Assembly (NCBI RefSeq): GCF_000419765.1
Contig: NZ_ATTQ01000025.1
Location: 1-64,000, forward strand
Length of the DNA stretch: 64,000 nt
From: Rhizobium mongolense USDA 1844
Lineage (GTDB): Bacteria; Pseudomonadota; Alphaproteobacteria; Rhizobiales; Rhizobiaceae
Direction: 5' to 3'
Positions 61,198 through 64,000 of this stretch are shown here, in pieces. Position numbers and translations under genes: made by a program. How positions within the stretch are numbered: position 1 is the first letter of the stretch; every line of letters starts with the position of its first letter. Below the pieces are notes generated by a model. It was not told the origin of the DNA. It worked only from the letters and a program-made list of their open reading frames with translations, and did no database searches.

Positions 61198-61494
61198 ATG
61201 AAACGCAGGATCAGGATAATGGCGCAGAGCAAGTCCGCCTTGCGCCAGGCCCTTGCCGACGCCGATGTGGACCTCGGCTGTCGCCCGTTGGCACAAATCG
61301 AGGGCGAAAGGATCGCGGCGATCGGCGTGGCGGAGGAGGAGGAGATCGCACGCCTCGTTGCGCGTGCGTCGACGGGTATCTCGATCGAAGTCCTCGAGAC
61401 CGTTCCCGACGCACGTTCTCGCCTCGGCCTCGTTTCGTCAGGCAACCGTTTTCTGAGCGGCGAGCTGCCGCGCGGGCCGGGAAAGAAGGAGTAG
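61198..61494 (+). CDS. 98-residue protein between C11 and M14 protease genes
   Basis: GAGGAG precedes ATG 61198, and the stop lies 3 bases before the M14 start, so it is cotranslated with the carboxypeptidase. The protein starts 'MKRRIRIMAQSKSALRQALADA' and is helical and polar, with one Cys ('DLGCRPLAQ') and a Ser/Gly/Pro-rich C-terminus ending 'RGPGKKE'. No family is recognised. It may be a protease inhibitor, a propeptide in trans, or the cluster's substrate; a leader-plus-tail layout with a Lys-Lys near the end would suit trimming by C11 and M14 enzymes, but this is inference. A shorter start at 61219 is possible. Confidence 0.55.
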   Translation: MKRRIRIMAQSKSALRQALADADVDLGCRPLAQIEGERIAAIGVAEEEEIARLVARASTGISIEVLETVPDARSRLGLVSSGNRFLSGELPRGPGKKE

Positions 61495-61497
61495 GAC

Positions 61498-62571
61498 ATG
61501 GCGTACCTCAACTACGACGAGATCGTCAGCGCGATTCAGATTTTCGCTGAGCGGTATCCTGCTCTCGCCAGCCGCGTGTCCCTTCCGAACCTCACCGCAG
61601 AATCACGACGAGTCGAGGCCGTGGCAATCGGGAGGACGCGTAGTGCGGATCAGCGCACCGCAATTTTCGTCGGCGGTGTCCACGCCCGCGAATGGGTGCC
61701 GCCGGATGCCCTGGTCGGCCTCGCAGCCGATCTGCTGGAAGCCTACAGCTCAGGCACGGGATTGCGATATGGATCAACCTACTTCGACAAATCGACGATT
61801 GCCTCCATCGTCGATGACATGCAAATCGTGATCCTGCCTTGCGCCAATCCGGACGGCCGCGTGTTCAGCCAGAACGTCGATGGCGATTGGCGCAAGAACC
61901 GCCGCCCACTGCTCAATCACCAGGGCGGCGTCTGCCATGGCGTCGACATCAACAGGAACTTCGATGTCGCCTGGGATTTCCGGCTGCACTTCGCACCCGG
62001 CGGCGTGAGCGCGTCCGACGATCCATGCCATAAATATCTCTATGTCGGTCCTGCCGCCGCATCAGAATCCGAGACGCGCAACATCGTGTGGCTACTCGAT
62101 AGCTTGCCTGGCACCGGCTGGTTCGTCGACGTCCATAGCGCCATACCGGCGGTGTTTCACTCGTGGGGGCTGGACTCTAACCAGACCGCCGATCCTGAGC
62201 AGAATTTTCTGAACCCAGCGTTCGACGGGATCCGTGGCAATCCCGACGATACTTACGGAGAGTTCATCACCGAGGTCGATCTCGATACCGTGCGGAGTCT
62301 GGCACGAGCGATGAAAGATGCGATCACCCTCGTGGCAGGGGATGACTACAGCGTCGGCCCCGCATTCGAACTCTATGCGACATCAGGCGCAAGTGATGAC
62401 TACGCCTACAGTCGTCATCTCGCCAGGCCTGGGTTGCCCAAGGTGCTCGGCTTCACGATGGAGTGCGGCCACGAGTTCCAGCCCGATGACAGCGGGCGCG
62501 AGACAACCATCAAGGAGGTTTGCGCCGCTCTCCTGGCGTTCTGTGGAAAAGTCAACTCGCCAGACGCCTGA
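61498..62571 (+). CDS. M14-family zinc carboxypeptidase
   Basis: The 357-residue protein has the M14 zinc and catalytic residues: 'GGVHAREWVPPDALV' (His-x-x-Glu), 'GVDINRNFD' (Arg for the substrate carboxylate), 'GWFVDVHSAIPAV' (third zinc ligand His) and 'GFTMECGHEF' (catalytic Glu). No signal peptide is present. It removes C-terminal residues one at a time. AAGGAG precedes the ATG, which follows the 98-residue gene by 3 bases. Together with S8 and C11 enzymes it forms a three-class protease set in one operon. Confidence 0.88.
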   Translation: MAYLNYDEIVSAIQIFAERYPALASRVSLPNLTAESRRVEAVAIGRTRSADQRTAIFVGGVHAREWVPPDALVGLAADLLEAYSSGTGLRYGSTYFDKSTIASIVDDMQIVILPCANPDGRVFSQNVDGDWRKNRRPLLNHQGGVCHGVDINRNFDVAWDFRLHFAPGGVSASDDPCHKYLYVGPAAASESETRNIVWLLDSLPGTGWFVDVHSAIPAVFHSWGLDSNQTADPEQNFLNPAFDGIRGNPDDTYGEFITEVDLDTVRSLARAMKDAITLVAGDDYSVGPAFELYATSGASDDYAYSRHLARPGLPKVLGFTMECGHEFQPDDSGRETTIKEVCAALLAFCGKVNSPDA

Positions 62572-62880
62572 AGCGTGAGGTCAATCTTGGCCAATATCAG
62601 TTTGAGTGCGGCTGGGTGACGCTGGTGAAACCAGACAGTCATCGCAATGGGGAGCGGCCCTGCAGACCGTGAAGAGTTTGCAACAGATGGGAAGGGCGAG
62701 GGATGTTGCTAGCTTTAGGCTGTTCGGGGATTTTCATTGGCCACGGTCCCCGGCGCGTCCGCTGGAGAAACCGGTCGACACGCAGCCGGGCGAAGGAACG
62801 CCTTCTCCCGACGGCGGCACGGAATCGCTGTCCGACAAGCTGCAAGCCTGCGGAACGATAAGTCATATTAGGAGGTCGTA
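62572..62880. other. intergenic region before the cell-wall gene pair
   Basis: About 310 bases with no supported gene. 'attaggaggtcgta' just before 62881 gives an excellent ribosome-binding site for the next gene. A promoter for the following pair may lie here, or they may be read through from the protease operon. No terminator was evident by eye. Confidence 0.35.
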
Positions 62881-63627
62881 ATGGCAGAGTATATCGATGC
62901 AACCAGGGGCGCAATTCGTGACGCTCCACTTACCAGCAAGCTTAGAAAGCTGCTTCTCGATGCGGCCGACAAGGCTGGCATAGACGCCATTCGCGTAACG
63001 TCTGCAGGACAGCCTGGGTCGACCGGTAGATCTAGGGGATCGGCGCGGCACAACGGAGGAAATGCCGCGGATTTTCAGATGCTGATCGGCGGCGAATATC
63101 TCAGCTTCACGGACGAGGAAGCGCCCAAACAGGTTCTTAAATTCGTGACGGTCTGTGCCGAGCTTGGCGCCACCGGAATTGGAGCCGGTGTCGAATACAT
63201 GGGCAAGCGAACCATTCACGTCGGTTACGGCCTACCGAAAACGGTCTGGGGCAAGGACGGGCGGCGGGTAAACGCACCTGACTGGCTCGTGAAGGCTTTC
63301 GAAGGAGGCTGGCGCAACAGCACTTTTGCTGCGGCCGTCGGCTTTGCCGTTACCGCCCGCAACGGGGCGAGATTGCGTGCAGGGCCTGGTGCGGAATTTG
63401 AAACAATCGCAACGATACCGCGCGACACCCCAGTCGCCGTGCTCTCAATCGACGGGGAAAACAAGGATTGGGCGCGCGTCGATCTGGTCGGCGATGGATA
63501 TGTCGATGGACATATCCATCTGGCCTTTGTTGGCGAGGTCGCGAAATCTGGTCTTCCAGAGGACCCGATCGACGATGCGGTGGAGGACAATTGGCTTGCG
63601 GACGATGAGAAAGGGAAAAAACGATGA
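62881..63627 (+). CDS. M15-like peptidase with SH3 domain (cell-wall hydrolase-like)
   Basis: The 248-residue protein has an N-terminal M15-like domain: 'VTSAGQPGSTGRSRGSARHNGGNAADFQ' matches the 'S..R....G..S.H..G.A.D' zinc pattern, and 'IGAGVEYMGKRTIHVGYG' supplies a further His. An SH3 domain follows ('ARNGARLRAGPGAEFETIATIPRDTPVAVLSIDGE', about 160-220), then an acidic tail. No signal peptide is found. D-Ala or peptide hydrolysis in cell wall is likely. AGGAGG precedes the start. It overlaps the amidase gene as ATGA. Confidence 0.65.
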   Translation: MAEYIDATRGAIRDAPLTSKLRKLLLDAADKAGIDAIRVTSAGQPGSTGRSRGSARHNGGNAADFQMLIGGEYLSFTDEEAPKQVLKFVTVCAELGATGIGAGVEYMGKRTIHVGYGLPKTVWGKDGRRVNAPDWLVKAFEGGWRNSTFAAAVGFAVTARNGARLRAGPGAEFETIATIPRDTPVAVLSIDGENKDWARVDLVGDGYVDGHIHLAFVGEVAKSGLPEDPIDDAVEDNWLADDEKGKKR

Positions 63628-64000
63628 GCGACTTGGATATTCTCAGGAAGCGGATCAATTCCGGCGCAAACATAAAGTTCCAGGAATTTGAGGACCTGCT
63701 TGCGCAACAAGAGGCCATTGAGGACGCTCTTGAGATCATGCGCGGCAACGCCAACGGACTTCGTGGAGAACCGTTCACCTTGCGCGCGTCGGGCTCGGGG
63801 CTTGCGATCGTCGTTGGCCATACCCAAAATGCGCAGGGCGCCTATGGTGGCCCTCCCATCAATCAAAGCGAGTATGTCTGGAACAAGGATCTCGCCTCGA
63901 AGATAAAGGCAGCCTGTTCTCGCCTCGGCGTTCCCGCCAAGATTTTCTATCGCGACAATGTCGGGATCAGCGGAGCCTATCAGCAGGTCCTGAACTGGGG
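63624..64000 (+). CDS. N-acetylmuramoyl-L-alanine-amidase-like protein (cut by window end)
   Basis: The first 125 residues are present. After a helical ~50-residue start, 'GLAIVVGHTQNAQGAYGGPPINQSEYVWNKDLASKIKAAC' has the His and Glu spacing of Amidase_3 (zinc-dependent amidase), continuing 'RLGVPAKIFYRDN'. These enzymes cut the bond between N-acetylmuramic acid and the stem peptide. ATG overlaps the stop of the M15-like gene. The second half is outside the window. The pair would act on peptidoglycan, or on a modified peptide. Confidence 0.6.
   Translation, partial: MSDLDILRKRINSGANIKFQEFEDLLAQQEAIEDALEIMRGNANGLRGEPFTLRASGSGLAIVVGHTQNAQGAYGGPPINQSEYVWNKDLASKIKAACSRLGVPAKIFYRDNVGISGAYQQVLNW

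Overview
The window reads as part of a large plasmid (or plasmid-derived accessory region) of an alphaproteobacterium of the Rhizobiales (Rhizobium/Sinorhizobium/Agrobacterium type). The evidence is a complete repABC replication-partition operon (20480-24080, minus strand) with its antisense RNA and rhizobial-type parS palindromes, two copies of a DUF1612/helix-turn-helix protein typical of rhizobial plasmids, a ProQ/FinO protein, and a high-GC coding style. No rRNA, tRNA or CRISPR array was seen.

Layout. 1-308: end of an IS6-family insertion sequence. 1212-5034: a damaged type II CBASS locus; cap3 and cap2 look intact, but the DncV-like cyclase and the patatin effector are both 5'-truncated and fused head to head. 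5229-6454: a two-gene unit of a predicted diadenylate-cyclase-like enzyme and a Cap15-type membrane effector. 6790-7981: a secreted and a membrane protein of unknown role. 8242-12702: an AAA+ ATPase / subtilase / unknown-protein operon. 12946-26936: the replicon, bracketed by inverted copies of the DUF1612/HTH unit, with a serine recombinase, IS110, a fossil repC, proQ/finO, parS sites, repABC, the antisense RNA and a tyrosine recombinase. 27079-31333: amidohydrolase, AbiV-like and HEPN-like proteins, and a short segment bounded by inverted repeats. 31600-49017: a dense defence island with a three-component ABC system, a helicase-nuclease, Gabija (gajA/gajB), a PIN-like protein, an AbiJ-type nuclease, a SMEK protein, a DUF2971 protein, and a P-loop ATPase paired with a metallophosphoesterase. 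49588-52075: debris (pnp fragment, istB fragment) around an agmatine-deiminase-like gene.

52078-64000: the most unusual region. A leftward operon (SARP/TPR regulator, 185-aa unknown, YcaO, TfuA, diheme c-type protein) faces a rightward operon encoding proteases of three catalytic classes (S8 subtilase, C11 clostripain-like, M14 carboxypeptidase) with a 98-aa protein tucked between the last two. It is followed by an M15-like/SH3 protein and an amidase cut by the window end. YcaO-TfuA pairs install thioamides or azolines in peptides, so this looks like a RiPP or protein-modification system with an uncommon set of proteases and no recognised precursor.

All assignments come from reading motifs and translations by eye; no database search was run. 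Residue positions are approximate.
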